NCBI RefSeq assembly: GCF_002980595.1
Contig: NZ_PVLQ01000064.1
Coordinates: 1-64,000 of the forward strand
Direction of reading: 5' to 3'
Length of the DNA stretch: 64,000 nt
From: Malikia granosa
Lineage (GTDB): Bacteria; Pseudomonadota; Gammaproteobacteria; Burkholderiales; Burkholderiaceae_C
The position numbers and the translations under genes were made by a program. Each line of letters starts with the position of its first letter. Position 1 is the stretch's first letter. Below the pieces are notes generated by a model. The model saw only the letters and a list, made by a program, of their open reading frames with translations. It was not told where the DNA came from and searched no databases. Below, in pieces: positions 43,362-54,437 of the stretch.

Positions 43362-46238
43362 ATGAGCCAGACGAACGACGTCTACGCCGCCTATAGCGGA
43401 AACACCTATCTCTTCGGCGGCAACGCGCCCTATGTCGAGGAGATGTACGAAAACTATCTGGCCGACCCGACCAGCGTGCCCGAGAACTGGCGCGAGTATT
43501 TCGACGCTCTGCAGCATGTCCCCGCCGCCGATGGCAGCGACGCCCGCGACGTGCCGCACCTGCCGGTCATCAATGCCTTCGCCGAGCGCGCCAAGAGCGG
43601 CGTGACCCAGACCGTGGTCGCCAGCGTCGACGCCGAGATGGGTCGCAAGCGCACCTCCGCCCAGCAGCTGATCGCCGCCTACCGCAACGTCGGCCAGCGC
43701 TTCGCCGACCTCGACCCGCTCAAGCGCACCGAGCGCCCCAGCATCCCCGAGCTCGACCCGGCTTTCTACGGCTTCAACAGCGCCGACCAGGAAACCGTCT
43801 TCGACGTCAGCAACACCTTCTTCGGCAAGGACAAGATGTCGCTGCGCGAGCTGCTCAATGCGCTGCGCGAGACCTACTGCAGCTCGATCGGCATCGAGTT
43901 CATGCACACCACCAACCAGGAGCAAAAGCGCTGGTGGCAGCAGAAGCTCGAGAGCGTGCGCGCCAAGCCGGCCTTCACGGCCGAGAAGAAGCGCCATATC
44001 CTGGACCGCCTGACCGCGGCCGAAGGCCTCGAGCGCTACCTGCACACCAAGTATGTCGGCCAGAAGCGCTTCTCGCTCGAAGGCGGCGAGAGCTTCATCG
44101 CCTCGATGGACGAGCTGATCCAGCAAGCCGGCGCCAAGGGCGTGCAGGAAATCGTCATCGGCATGGCCCACCGCGGTCGCCTGAACGTGCTGGTCAACAC
44201 CCTGGGCAAGATGCCCAAGGACCTGTTCGCCGAATTCGACCACACCGCACCGGAAGACCTGCCGGCCGGTGACGTCAAGTACCACCAGGGCTTCAGCTCG
44301 GACATCAGCACCCCCGGCGGTCCGGTCCACCTGAGCCTGGCCTTCAACCCATCCCACCTCGAGATCGTCAACCCGGTGGTCGAGGGCTCGGTGCGCGCGC
44401 GCATGGACCGTCGCGGCGACAAGGTCGGCGCCCAGGTGCTGCCGGTGCTGGTGCACGGCGACTCCGCCTTCGGTGGCCAGGGCGTGAACCAGGAGACGCT
44501 GGCGCTGTCCGAGACCCGTGGCTACACCACGGGCGGCACCGTCCACATCATCATCAACAACCAGATCGGCTTCACGACCTCGGACCCGCGCGACCTGCGC
44601 TCGACCCTGTACTGCACCGACATCGTCAAGATGATCGAGGCGCCGGTGCTGCACGTCAACGGCGATGATCCGGAAGCCGTGGTGCTGGCGACCCAGCTGG
44701 CACTCGAGTACCGCCTGGAATTCCGCAAGGATGTCGTGATCGACATCATCTGCTTCCGCAAGCTCGGCCACAACGAGCAGGACACCCCGGCGCTGACCCA
44801 GCCGCTGATGTACAAGAAGATCGCTGCCCACCCCGGCACGCGTCGCCTGTACGCCGACAAGCTGGCGGCCCAGGGCCTGGGCGAGACGCTGGGCGACGAC
44901 ATGGTCAAGGCCTACCGCGCCGCGATGGACGAAGGCCGCCACACCGTCAACCCGGTCATCAGCAACTTCAAGAGCAAGTACGCGGTCGACTGGACCCCGT
45001 TCCTGGGCAAGAAGTGGACCGATGCCGGCGACACCGCGATCCCGCTGACCGAGTGGAAGCGCCTGGCCGAGAAGCTCACCACGATTCCCGCCAGCGTCAA
45101 CCCGCACCAGCTGGTCAAGAAGGTCTACGACGACCGCGCTGCCATGGGCCGCGGCGAGATCAACGTCGACTGGGGCATGGGCGAGCATATGGCTTTCGCC
45201 TCGCTGGTCGCTTCCGGCTATCCGGTCCGCCTGTCGGGCGAGGACTGCGGCCGCGGCACCTTCACCCACCGCCACGCCGTCATCCATGACCAGAAGCGCG
45301 AGAAGTGGGACGAAGGCACCTACATCCCGCTGCAGAACGTCGCCGACAACCAGGCCAGCTTCACCGTCATCGACTCGATCCTGTCGGAAGAGGCGGTGCT
45401 GGGCTTCGAATACGGCTACGCCGGCTCCGAGCCCAACAGCCTGGTGATCTGGGAAGCCCAGTTCGGCGACTTCGCCAACGGCGCCCAGGTCGTGATCGAC
45501 CAGTTCATCGCCTCCGGCGAGGTCAAGTGGGGCCGTGCCAACGGCCTGGTCATGATGCTGCCGCACGGCTACGAAGGCCAGGGCCCCGAGCACAGCTCGG
45601 CCCGCCTCGAGCGCTTCATGCAGCTGGCTGCCGACACCAACATGCAGATTGTGCAGCCGACCACGGCCAGCCAGATCTTCCACGTGCTGCGTCGCCAGAT
45701 GGTGCGCAACCTGCGCAAGCCGCTGGTGCTGTTCACGCCGAAGTCGCTGCTGCGCAACAAGGACGCGACCTCGCCGCTGTCCGAGTTCACCAAGGGCAGC
45801 TTCCAGACCGTGATCGGCGAGCAGAACGCCGACGTGGTGGCCAATGCCGCCAAGGTCAAGCGCGTGATTGCCTGTTCGGGCAAGGTCTACTACGACCTGG
45901 TCAAGAAGCGCGCCGAGAAGGGTTCCGACGACGTGGCCATCATCCGCGTCGAGCAGCTCTATCCCTTCCCGCACAAGGCCTTTGGCTCCGAGCTCAAGAA
46001 GTACCCGAACGCGACCGACCTCGTGTGGTGCCAGGACGAGCCGCAGAACCAGGGCGCCTGGTTCTTCGTGCAGCACTACATCCACGAGAACATGCTGTCG
46101 GGCCAGAAGCTGGGTTACTCCGGCCGTGCCGCCTCGGCTTCGCCGGCCGTGGGCTACTCGCACCTGCACCAGGACCAGCAGAAGGCCCTGATCGAAGGTG
46201 CCTTCGCCAAGCTCAAGGGCTTCGTGCTGACCAAGTGA
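43362..46238 (+). CDS. sucA: 2-oxoglutarate dehydrogenase E1 component
   Basis: SucA decarboxylates 2-oxoglutarate with thiamine diphosphate in the TCA cycle. The 958-residue protein starts MSQTNDVYAAYSGNTYLFGG, including the N-terminal E2-binding segment. It has the motifs GMAHRGRLNVLVNTLGKMP near residue 268 and GDSAFGGQGVNQETLALSE, then NNQIGFTTSDPRD for TPP and Mg binding, and the C-terminal transketolase domain. I chose the ATG at 43362, with GGAGG upstream and family homology beginning there. The frame is open upstream to 43224 but lacks conserved sequence. It heads sucA-odhB-lpd-zapE. Confidence 0.97.
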   Translation: MSQTNDVYAAYSGNTYLFGGNAPYVEEMYENYLADPTSVPENWREYFDALQHVPAADGSDARDVPHLPVINAFAERAKSGVTQTVVASVDAEMGRKRTSAQQLIAAYRNVGQRFADLDPLKRTERPSIPELDPAFYGFNSADQETVFDVSNTFFGKDKMSLRELLNALRETYCSSIGIEFMHTTNQEQKRWWQQKLESVRAKPAFTAEKKRHILDRLTAAEGLERYLHTKYVGQKRFSLEGGESFIASMDELIQQAGAKGVQEIVIGMAHRGRLNVLVNTLGKMPKDLFAEFDHTAPEDLPAGDVKYHQGFSSDISTPGGPVHLSLAFNPSHLEIVNPVVEGSVRARMDRRGDKVGAQVLPVLVHGDSAFGGQGVNQETLALSETRGYTTGGTVHIIINNQIGFTTSDPRDLRSTLYCTDIVKMIEAPVLHVNGDDPEAVVLATQLALEYRLEFRKDVVIDIICFRKLGHNEQDTPALTQPLMYKKIAAHPGTRRLYADKLAAQGLGETLGDDMVKAYRAAMDEGRHTVNPVISNFKSKYAVDWTPFLGKKWTDAGDTAIPLTEWKRLAEKLTTIPASVNPHQLVKKVYDDRAAMGRGEINVDWGMGEHMAFASLVASGYPVRLSGEDCGRGTFTHRHAVIHDQKREKWDEGTYIPLQNVADNQASFTVIDSILSEEAVLGFEYGYAGSEPNSLVIWEAQFGDFANGAQVVIDQFIASGEVKWGRANGLVMMLPHGYEGQGPEHSSARLERFMQLAADTNMQIVQPTTASQIFHVLRRQMVRNLRKPLVLFTPKSLLRNKDATSPLSEFTKGSFQTVIGEQNADVVANAAKVKRVIACSGKVYYDLVKKRAEKGSDDVAIIRVEQLYPFPHKAFGSELKKYPNATDLVWCQDEPQNQGAWFFVQHYIHENMLSGQKLGYSGRAASASPAVGYSHLHQDQQKALIEGAFAKLKGFVLTK

Positions 46239-46244
46239 TCCAGC

Positions 46245-46265
46245 GAGCGCCCCAGGCGGGCGCTC
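46245..46265 (+). other. Intercistronic hairpin, sucA-odhB junction
   Basis: A perfect 8-bp stem (46245-46252 with 46258-46265) closes a 5-nt loop CAGGC. It begins 6 bases after the sucA stop and ends 31 bases before the odhB ATG. No T-run follows. Confidence 0.75.
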
Positions 46266-46296
46266 CTTCGCATACCTACAAGAGGAAGAATACAAA

Positions 46297-47544
46297 ATGG
46301 CTATCGTAGAAGTCAAAGTCCCGCAACTGTCCGAGTCCGTGGCTGAAGCCACCATGCTGCAGTGGAAGAAGAAGCCGGGCGAGGCCGTCGCGGCTGACGA
46401 GATCCTGATCGAGATCGAGACCGACAAGGTCGTGCTCGAAGTGCCGGCGCCTTCGGCTGGCGTGCTGGCCGAGCTGGTCGTCGGCGACGGCGGCACCGTG
46501 GTCTCCGACCAGGTCATCGCCCGCATCGACACCGAAGGCAAGGCTGGCGCCGCTGCCCCGGCAGCTGCCGCCGCCCCGGCCGCCGCTCCCGCAGCCGCAC
46601 CGGTCGCCGCTGCTGCCGCTCCGGCTTCCACCTCGATGGCTGGCGTCGCGATGCCGGCTGCTGCCAAGCTGATGGCTGACGCCGGCATGGCTGCTGGCTC
46701 GGTCGCCGGCACCGGCAAGGACGGCCGCGTGACCAAGGGTGACGTGCTGGCTGCCGCCGCGGCACCGAAGGCAGCTCCGGCCCCGGCCGCTGCTCCGAAG
46801 GCCCCGCTGGCCCAGGTCGCCGCTCCGGCCATCGCGCTGGGCGATCGTCCCGAGCAGCGCGTGCCGATGAGCCGCCTGCGCGCCCGCGTCGCCGAGCGCC
46901 TGCTGCAGTCGCAGTCGACCAACGCCATCCTGACCACCTTCAACGAAGTCAACATGGCTCCGGTGATGGCGATGCGTTCTAAGTTCCAGGACCAGTTCAC
47001 CAAGGAGCATGGCTGCAAGCTGGGCTTCATGAGCTTCTTCGTCAAGGCTGCCGTGCACGCCCTGAAGAAGTTCCCGGTGCTCAACGCCTCGGTCGACGGC
47101 AACGACATCGTCTACCACGGCTACTTCGACATCGGCATCGCGGTCGGTTCGCCGCGCGGCCTGGTGGTGCCGATCCTGCGCAACGCCGACCAGATGAGCT
47201 TCGCCGACATCGAGAAGAAGATCGCCGAGTTCGGCAAGAAGGCCGCTGAAGGCAAGCTGGGCATCGAGGAGATGACCGGCGGTACCTTCTCGATCTCCAA
47301 CGGCGGCACCTTCGGCTCCATGCTGTCGACCCCGATCATCAACCCGCCGCAGTCGGCCATCCTGGGCGTGCACGCGACCAAGGACCGCGCCGTGGTGGAG
47401 AACGGCCAGATCGTGATCCGTCCGATCAACTACCTGGCGATGTCCTACGACCACCGCATCATCGACGGCCGCGAAGCCGTGCTGGGCCTGGTCGCCATGA
47501 AGGAAGCGCTGGAAGATCCGGCCCGTCTGCTGTTCAACATCTGA
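46297..47544 (+). CDS. odhB: 2-oxoglutarate dehydrogenase E2, dihydrolipoamide succinyltransferase
   Basis: OdhB (SucB) forms the core of the 2-oxoglutarate dehydrogenase complex and transfers succinyl groups to CoA. The 415-residue protein has one lipoyl domain (about 1-77, Lys44 in IETDKVVLE), an Ala/Pro linker and a subunit-binding domain (about 122-158, AAAKLMADAGMAAGSVAGTG). The catalytic domain ends with MSYDHRIIDGREAV. It has a single lipoyl domain, unlike AceF in this window, and distinct lipoyl flanking residues, so the two E2s are old paralogues. A hairpin and a terminator follow before lpd. Confidence 0.98.
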   Translation: MAIVEVKVPQLSESVAEATMLQWKKKPGEAVAADEILIEIETDKVVLEVPAPSAGVLAELVVGDGGTVVSDQVIARIDTEGKAGAAAPAAAAAPAAAPAAAPVAAAAAPASTSMAGVAMPAAAKLMADAGMAAGSVAGTGKDGRVTKGDVLAAAAAPKAAPAPAAAPKAPLAQVAAPAIALGDRPEQRVPMSRLRARVAERLLQSQSTNAILTTFNEVNMAPVMAMRSKFQDQFTKEHGCKLGFMSFFVKAAVHALKKFPVLNASVDGNDIVYHGYFDIGIAVGSPRGLVVPILRNADQMSFADIEKKIAEFGKKAAEGKLGIEEMTGGTFSISNGGTFGSMLSTPIINPPQSAILGVHATKDRAVVENGQIVIRPINYLAMSYDHRIIDGREAVLGLVAMKEALEDPARLLFNI

Positions 47545-47559
47545 TCCAGCTGAACCTGC

Positions 47560-47580
47560 GGGACGGCCTTGCGCCGTCCC
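47560..47580 (+). other. Intercistronic hairpin after odhB
   Basis: A perfect 8-bp stem (47560-47567 with 47573-47580) closes a 5-nt loop CTTGC. It has the same stem and loop sizes as the sucA-odhB hairpin, and both follow the same TGATCCAGC stop context. No T-run follows. Confidence 0.75.
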
Positions 47581-47593
47581 TCACTGAATCGTC

Positions 47594-47646
47594 AAAAGCC
47601 CACCTGTCAGGCCCGGTCCTCCGGTCAGCCCCTTGGTGGGCTTTTT
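47594..47646 (+). terminator. Terminator-like structure between odhB and lpd
   Basis: An 11-bp perfect stem (47594-47604 with 47635-47645) closes a 30-nt loop containing a small CCGG-CCGG helix and is followed by a T-run. It would end or reduce transcription before the second E3 gene, so lpd may depend on read-through or on a separate promoter in 47647-47714, where I see no clear consensus. Confidence 0.75.
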
Positions 47647-47714
47647 GCCAGTCCGAATAGATTTAACGGCAGTCGCCCGCAGCAGCGCGCGCTGCCCGAT
47701 AGAAAGAGCACATC

Positions 47715-49154
<1,440 letters not shown>

Positions 49155-49170
49155 TCGGGGTAGCGGGTTG

Positions 49171-50298
49171 ATGAACGACAAGAACGCTTCGACGGGCTTC
49201 GGCCCGGTGCGACTGGCCTACGAGGCCGAACTCCAGGCGCGCGGCTACCAGAGCGATCCGGCCCAGCTGCGCGCGGTCGAGGCGCTCGAGCGCTGCGCGG
49301 CCGAATGGTCGCACTTCAAGCAGCGCCGCTCGAACGCGCTCAAGAAGTTCATCAACCGCCTGTCGATCCCGAAGGGGGTCTACATGTTCGGCGGGGTCGG
49401 GCGGGGCAAGAGCTTCCTGATGGACTGCTTCTACAACGCCGTCCCGCTGCGGCGCAAGACGCGGCTGCATTTCCACGAGTTCATGCGCGAGGTGCACCGC
49501 GAGCTGGCCGACCTGCAGGGCACGGTCAATCCGCTCGACGCGCTGGGCCAGCGCATGGCCAAGCGCTACCGCCTGATCTGCTTCGACGAGTTCCACGTCG
49601 CCGACGTGACCGACGCGATGATCCTGTATCGGCTGCTGGAAGCGATGCGCAAGTACGGCATCGGCATGGTCACGACGAGCAACTTCCATCCCGACGGGCT
49701 ATACCCGAACGGACTGCACCGCGACCGCATCCTGCCCGCGATCGAGCTGCTCAAGGCCGACCACGAGGTCATCAACGTCGATAACGGCACCGACTACCGG
49801 CGCCGCACGCTCGAGCATGTCAAGCTCTACCACTGCCCGCTCGGAGTCGAGGCTGACGCTGAGATGAAGCAGGCCTTCGAGGAGCTGGCCGAGGCGCATG
49901 ACGAGAGCCCGGTGCTGCACATCGAGGCGCGCGAGATCCGCGCGCTGCGCCGCGCCGGCGGCGTGGTCTGGTTCGACTTCAAGGAACTGTGCGGCGGGCC
50001 GCGCTCGCAGAGCGACTACCTCGAGATCGCGAGCCAGTTCCACACCGTGCTGCTGAGCAACGTGCCCTACATGCCGGTCAACATGGCTTCGGCCGCGCGG
50101 CGCTTCACCTGGCTGGTCGACGTGCTGTACGACCGCCGGGTCAAGTTCGTGCTGTCGGCGGCGGTGGCGGCGGAAGCGCTCTACACCGAGGGCCCGCTGT
50201 CGCACGAGTTCCCGCGCACGGTCTCGCGCCTCAACGAGATGCAGTCCAAGGAATACCTGGACATGGAATACCGCGAGGTCGATACCTCGCTGAGCTGA
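49171..50298 (+). CDS. zapE: Cell division protein ZapE (AFG1-like ATPase)
   Basis: ZapE is a cytoplasmic ATPase that acts on the FtsZ ring. Mitochondrial AFG1/LACE1 relatives handle respiratory proteins. The 375-residue product has Walker A GGVGRGKS (residues 74-81) and Walker B ICFDEFHVADVTDAM near residue 145. The sensor-like VTTSNFHPDGLYPNGLHRDR follows. I chose the ATG at 49171; a TTG one codon earlier is possible. In Burkholderiales it typically follows the suc-lpd genes. It ends before bamD, which is on the opposite strand. Confidence 0.95.
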   Translation: MNDKNASTGFGPVRLAYEAELQARGYQSDPAQLRAVEALERCAAEWSHFKQRRSNALKKFINRLSIPKGVYMFGGVGRGKSFLMDCFYNAVPLRRKTRLHFHEFMREVHRELADLQGTVNPLDALGQRMAKRYRLICFDEFHVADVTDAMILYRLLEAMRKYGIGMVTTSNFHPDGLYPNGLHRDRILPAIELLKADHEVINVDNGTDYRRRTLEHVKLYHCPLGVEADAEMKQAFEELAEAHDESPVLHIEAREIRALRRAGGVVWFDFKELCGGPRSQSDYLEIASQFHTVLLSNVPYMPVNMASAARRFTWLVDVLYDRRVKFVLSAAVAAEALYTEGPLSHEFPRTVSRLNEMQSKEYLDMEYREVDTSLS

Positions 50299-50375
50299 AG
50301 CCGGCCAGCTTGTGGCCGCTGGCGCGCGCCGCGCGCCAATCCATGCTGATGCGCGGCTGTTTCAGCCGCCCCGCC

Positions 50376-51191
50376 TCAGAACAGCTTCCACCAAGGGGCC
50401 TTGCGCGGCTGGCCGGCTCCGGCCGCGTTGCTCGGGTAGTTCTTCTCGAGCACGCGGCGCGCATCGGCTGCCAGGTCTGGCATGCCCATCGCCTCGTAGG
50501 ACTTGACCAGCAGGGTCAGGGCTTCCTGCGCCGCGGGCACGCCCTGGTATTCGGTCAGCGCGAGCTGGGCCCGGTTGACCGCCGCCACATAGGCGCCGCG
50601 CTGGTAGTAGTAGCGCGCCACGTTGACCTCGGACTCGGCCAGCGAGTTGATCACATAGGTCATGCGCAGCCGGGCATCGGGCGCGTACTTGGAATCCGGG
50701 AAGCGCTGCACCAGCTCGCGGAAGGACTCGAACGAGACCTTGGCCGCCTTCTGGTCGCGCTCGGACAGGTTCTGCTCAGACAGGCTGCTGAACAGGCCCA
50801 GGTTGTCGTTGAAGTTGACGATGCCCTTGAGATAGAGCGCATAGTCCAGCGCCGGGCTGACCGGGTGCAGCTTCATGAAGCGGTCGAGCGTCGCGACCGC
50901 CTGCACCTGCTCGCCGTTGCGGTAATGCGAGTAGGCCTTCTCGAGCTGCGCCTGCTGGGCCAGCGGCGTGCCGGCGGCCCGGCCTTCGAGTTTCTCGAAC
51001 TGCTGGATCGCCTTCTCGTACAGACCGTTGTTGCGGTTGTCCATCGCTTCGGCGTAGATCTTCTCCGGGCTCCAGTTCGCCGTCTCGTCGATCGGCTTCG
51101 GGCTGGCGCAGGCGCTCAGCAGCGCGGCAGCCAGCAGAACCGCCAGGCCCGGGCGCAACGGAGACACAGCGGATAATCGGGGCAGAAACAT
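50376..51191 (-). CDS. bamD: Outer membrane assembly lipoprotein BamD (ComL)
   Basis: BamD is the essential lipoprotein partner of BamA, facing the periplasm. The 271-residue precursor has a lipoprotein signal peptide with lipobox LLSAC (Cys28). Five TPR-like repeats follow (about 40-250), including EKIYAEAMDNRNNGLYEKAI and VNVARYYYQRGAYVAAVNRA. The C-terminal tail ends PWWKLF. It is divergent from rluD across 35 bp, an arrangement conserved in many proteobacteria (comL-rluD). bamA and bamB are elsewhere in the window. Confidence 0.97.
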   Translation of the reverse strand: MFLPRLSAVSPLRPGLAVLLAAALLSACASPKPIDETANWSPEKIYAEAMDNRNNGLYEKAIQQFEKLEGRAAGTPLAQQAQLEKAYSHYRNGEQVQAVATLDRFMKLHPVSPALDYALYLKGIVNFNDNLGLFSSLSEQNLSERDQKAAKVSFESFRELVQRFPDSKYAPDARLRMTYVINSLAESEVNVARYYYQRGAYVAAVNRAQLALTEYQGVPAAQEALTLLVKSYEAMGMPDLAADARRVLEKNYPSNAAGAGQPRKAPWWKLF

Positions 51192-51226
51192 CGTGCGTAC
51201 ACCTTTGCAGCAGCAGGAAAATCGGA

Positions 51227-52273
51227 TTGACTCAGGAAATTATATCGACCCCCCCACAGCAGCCGGGCTTGCCGGCCTGGAGCCCGAGCGACGAGGTCGA
51301 CGAGCTCGAGCAGGCGCCCGAGCGGCGCTGCTTCAGCGTCGAGGCGCATGAGCATGGACTCAGGATAGACAAGCTGCTGGCCCTGCGCTGCCCGGAGTTC
51401 TCGCGCGGCTATTTCCAGCAGCTGCTGCAGGACGGTGCGGTGCAACTGGCCGGGCGCGTGCTGTCCAAGGCCGCAGCCAAGGTCAAGGCCGGCGAGCCGG
51501 TCGAGGTCGAGCTCAGGCCCACGGCCCAGGCCATGGCCTTCCTGCCCGAGGCGATGGAGTTGCAGGTGGTCTACGAGGACGAGCATCTGCTGGTGATCGA
51601 CAAGCCCGCGGGACTGGTGGTGCACCCGGCCGCCGGCAACTGGACCGGCACCCTGCTCAACGGCCTGCTGGCCTACCATGAGGCCGCCGCGCGGCTGCCG
51701 CGTGCGGGCATCGTGCACCGGCTCGACAAGGACACCAGCGGCTTGATGCTGGTCGGCAAGACGCTGCCGGCCTGCGAGGCGCTGGTGCGCCTGATCGCGC
51801 AGCGCAGCGTGCACCGGATCTATGTCGCGCTCGCGCATGGCGCCTGGCGCGGCGGCGACGAGGTCGAGGTCGAGCGTTGGATCGGCCGCGACCCGCGCAA
51901 CCGGCTGCGCATGGCGGTGCTGGCGCCCCAGAGCAGCGGCGCCAAGGAGGCCAGGACCACGATCCGCCGCCTCGATGCCAACGGCGACTACTGCTGGGTC
52001 GGCTGCAAGCTGCATACCGGCCGCACGCACCAGATCCGGGTCCACATGGCCAGCCTGAACCATGCCCTGGTCGGTGATGTCACCTATGGCGGCCGTGCGC
52101 TGCTCGGGCTGCAGCGCCAGGCGCTGCACGCGCACCGGCTCGCGCTGCCGCATCCGGTCACGGGCCAGGCGCTGAGCTTCGAGTGCGCGCTGCCCGCCGA
52201 TCTGGCGCAGGCGGTGGAAAATGCTGGACTGCACTATAATCTCGATCATCTATGGCAGGTGAGCGCCACCTGA
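51227..52273 (+). CDS. rluD: 23S rRNA pseudouridine synthase RluD
   Basis: RluD makes pseudouridines at positions 1911, 1915 and 1917 (E. coli numbering) in helix 69 of 23S rRNA. The 348-residue protein has an N-terminal S4 domain (about 45-100, LRIDKLLALRCPEFSRGYFQ) and the catalytic domain with Asp167 in HRLDKDTSGLML, followed by HTGRTHQIRVHM. The start appears to be TTG at 51227, with AGGAAA upstream at 8-nt spacing. The next ATG would delete the S4 domain, so a non-standard start is required. It is divergent from bamD. Confidence 0.95.
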   Translation: MTQEIISTPPQQPGLPAWSPSDEVDELEQAPERRCFSVEAHEHGLRIDKLLALRCPEFSRGYFQQLLQDGAVQLAGRVLSKAAAKVKAGEPVEVELRPTAQAMAFLPEAMELQVVYEDEHLLVIDKPAGLVVHPAAGNWTGTLLNGLLAYHEAAARLPRAGIVHRLDKDTSGLMLVGKTLPACEALVRLIAQRSVHRIYVALAHGAWRGGDEVEVERWIGRDPRNRLRMAVLAPQSSGAKEARTTIRRLDANGDYCWVGCKLHTGRTHQIRVHMASLNHALVGDVTYGGRALLGLQRQALHAHRLALPHPVTGQALSFECALPADLAQAVENAGLHYNLDHLWQVSAT

Positions 52274-52369
52274 CCGACCCAATACTTCCTAAGCCGCCTC
52301 GCCGGCCTGCAGTCCCGGACCCGTCCCGGTTGACCTTCCTACCAGTTCCGGACCTTCGGACCCAGCACC

Positions 52370-53008
52370 ATGAACACCGCGGATGCGCGTCGCATCCTCG
52401 AAACCGCATTGATCTGCGCCCAGGAGCCTCTGAGCCTGCGCGAGATGGCTGCGCTTTTCGAGGGCGCGCTGTCATATGACACCTTGCGCCGGCTACTCGC
52501 CGAGCTGCAGCGCGCCTGGGACAATCGCGGCCTGGAGTTGGTCTGTCTGGCCAGCGGCTGGCGCTTCCAGAGCCGGCCCGAGCTGCGGCCTTTCCTCGAG
52601 CGGCTGCATCCCGAGAAACCGCCGAAGTACAGCCGGGCCGTGCTCGAGACGCTGGCGATCATCGCCTATCGCCAGCCGGTCACCCGCGGCGACATGGAGG
52701 AGATCCGGGGCGTGACGATCAACTCGGCCATCATCAAGCAGCTCGAGGACCGCGGCTGGATCGAGGTCATCGGCTACCGCGAGACCGTCGGCCGGCCGGC
52801 GCTGTTTGCCACCACCCGGACCTTCCTCGACGACCTGGGACTGGCTTCGCTGGATGCCCTGCCGCCGCTGGAAGCGGTGCAGGCGCCCGCCGATGCCCTG
52901 GCCGCGCTGAGCGAGCCGGTTGCTGCCGAGGCCGCTGCCGCACTGGCACCGGCCCTTACCCCCATGCCCAACGAAGGCCTGCCAAGGCCTGCAGAATCAG
53001 AATCATGA
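52370..53008 (+). CDS. scpB: Segregation and condensation protein B
   Basis: ScpB is a winged-helix partner of SMC and ScpA in chromosome condensation. The 212-residue protein has two winged-helix parts (about 8-70 and 85-150). The conserved segment is [20 protein letters not shown] with [18 protein letters not shown]. An Ala/Pro-rich C-terminal tail follows. scpA is not in this window next to it. The stop overlaps the rluB start by four bases (ATGA), which couples it to the pseudouridine synthase gene, an order found widely in bacteria. Confidence 0.95.
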   Translation: MNTADARRILETALICAQEPLSLREMAALFEGALSYDTLRRLLAELQRAWDNRGLELVCLASGWRFQSRPELRPFLERLHPEKPPKYSRAVLETLAIIAYRQPVTRGDMEEIRGVTINSAIIKQLEDRGWIEVIGYRETVGRPALFATTRTFLDDLGLASLDALPPLEAVQAPADALAALSEPVAAEAAAALAPALTPMPNEGLPRPAESES

Positions 53009-54339
53009 ACCAGATGCCACAAGCCCCCTCCGACGCCGAACCTTCGGTTGCCCATGCCGCCGCGCCCGCCGAGGGTCGGTTCGACCTCGTGCAGGAGCAG
53101 CAGCTGTTTGCCGACCTGGTCTCGGGCGAATTCGATGCCGCGCAGGACGCCGAGCTGCCTGACGAGGGCAAGCGGGTGCTGCTGCCGCAGGCTGATGCGC
53201 CCAAGCTGCACAAGGTGCTGGCCCAGGCCGGTCTGGGCTCGCGCCTCGAGATGGAGCGCCTGATCCAGGAGGGCCGGATCTCGGTCAACAACGAGCCGGC
53301 CCATGTCGGCCAGCGCATCCAGCACGGCGACCAGATCAAGATCAACGGCAAGCCGGTGCGCGTGCGCATCGCGCCGCCGCCGCCGCGCGTGCTGGCCTAT
53401 CACAAGCCCGCCGGCGAGGTCGTCACCCACGACGACCCGCAGAACCGCCCGACCGTGTTCCGCCGCCTGCCGCGCCTCTACAACGGCAAATGGCAGTCGG
53501 TGGGCCGGCTCGACTTGAACACCGAGGGCCTGCTGCTGTTCACCGATTCGGGCGAACTGGCCAACAAGCTGATGCACCCGCGTTTCGGCCTGCAGCGCGA
53601 ATATGCGGTGCGCGTGCTCGGCGCGCTGAGCAACGAGGAGAAGGATCGCCTGCTCGAGGGCGTGCGCCTCGATGACGGCATGGCGCAGTTCCAGAGCATC
53701 GAGGACGGCGGCGGCGACGGCGCCAACTGCTGGTACCGCGTGACGATCGCCGAGGGCCGCAACCGCGAGGTGCGCCGCATGTTCGAGGCGGTCGGCCACG
53801 CCGTCAGCCGCCTGATCCGCATCCGCTATGGCGCCGTCGTGCTGCCGCGCGGCCTGCGCCGCGGCGTCTGGACCGAACTCGACTACCGCGACATCGAGCG
53901 CCTGACCCTGGCCGCCGGCATGCGCCGCACCGACGAGCAGGCGCAGGACTCGGCGCGCAAGGCCGCCAGCCGCAATCCGACGCCGCGCCGCAACAAGGGG
54001 CAGGGCCCGCGCCCGAGCGCACCCAAGCTGGTCGAAGGTCCGGCGATCTCGCGCAGCAGCGGGCGCGCCATCCGCGAGCCGCGCTACGGCCACGACGAGC
54101 CGGGCTTTGGCGAGCAGGCGCCGTTCGGCCGCCAGGCTGAGCCGCGCGATCAGCGTGCCCCGCGCGACATGCGCGGCCGCGCGGCCGGTCAGCCCGACCC
54201 GACGCAGAATGCCTATGGCTACATCGGCGCCGAGGCCGGCCAGAAGCGCAAGGGCCCCGGCCTCTACGCCGGCGGCAAGAGCGGCCGTCCGGGTTCGCCG
54301 GGCGGGCAGGGCGGCCCGCGCAAGGGCCCGCGCCGCTGA
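53005..54339 (+). CDS. rluB: 23S rRNA pseudouridine synthase RluB
   Basis: RluB modifies U2605 (E. coli numbering) in 23S rRNA. The 444-residue protein has an acidic N-terminal extension (about 1-65), an S4 domain (about 68-115) and the RsuA/RluB-type catalytic domain, with [20 protein letters not shown] supplying the Asp. The REYAVRVLG and [19 protein letters not shown] motifs follow. The last about 130 residues are a low-complexity Gly/Arg/Pro tail, longer than in E. coli and probably disordered and RNA-binding. It overlaps scpB by four bases. Confidence 0.95.
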   Translation: MNQMPQAPSDAEPSVAHAAAPAEGRFDLVQEQQLFADLVSGEFDAAQDAELPDEGKRVLLPQADAPKLHKVLAQAGLGSRLEMERLIQEGRISVNNEPAHVGQRIQHGDQIKINGKPVRVRIAPPPPRVLAYHKPAGEVVTHDDPQNRPTVFRRLPRLYNGKWQSVGRLDLNTEGLLLFTDSGELANKLMHPRFGLQREYAVRVLGALSNEEKDRLLEGVRLDDGMAQFQSIEDGGGDGANCWYRVTIAEGRNREVRRMFEAVGHAVSRLIRIRYGAVVLPRGLRRGVWTELDYRDIERLTLAAGMRRTDEQAQDSARKAASRNPTPRRNKGQGPRPSAPKLVEGPAISRSSGRAIREPRYGHDEPGFGEQAPFGRQAEPRDQRAPRDMRGRAAGQPDPTQNAYGYIGAEAGQKRKGPGLYAGGKSGRPGSPGGQGGPRKGPRR

Positions 54340-54396
54340 GCAGGCGCGGCCCGAATGCCTGGCCCCGCGCGGCCGGGCGCCGTCATGACTAGCAGT

Positions 54397-54402
54397 TAGA
54401 AT
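54397..54402 (+). promoter_or_regulatory. Putative -10 box of ndk
   Basis: TAGAAT lies 36 bp before the ndk start. The -35 position at 17-bp spacing is GC-rich and poor. The 98-bp rluB-ndk gap is the only place for a promoter of the ndk-rlmN-pilW-rodZ-ispG run. Confidence 0.35.
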
Positions 54403-54437
54403 CAGCGACTTTCCAAACCAACCTCCAAGGTAAAAAA

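Noticed and set aside
43317-47108. Open frame of over 1200 codons on the minus strand across sucA-odhB
   Set aside because: It is an antisense shadow of two unmistakable genes and has no start context, domain or conserved motif. The same applies to 21657-25064 opposite carB and 31555-34416 opposite aceE.
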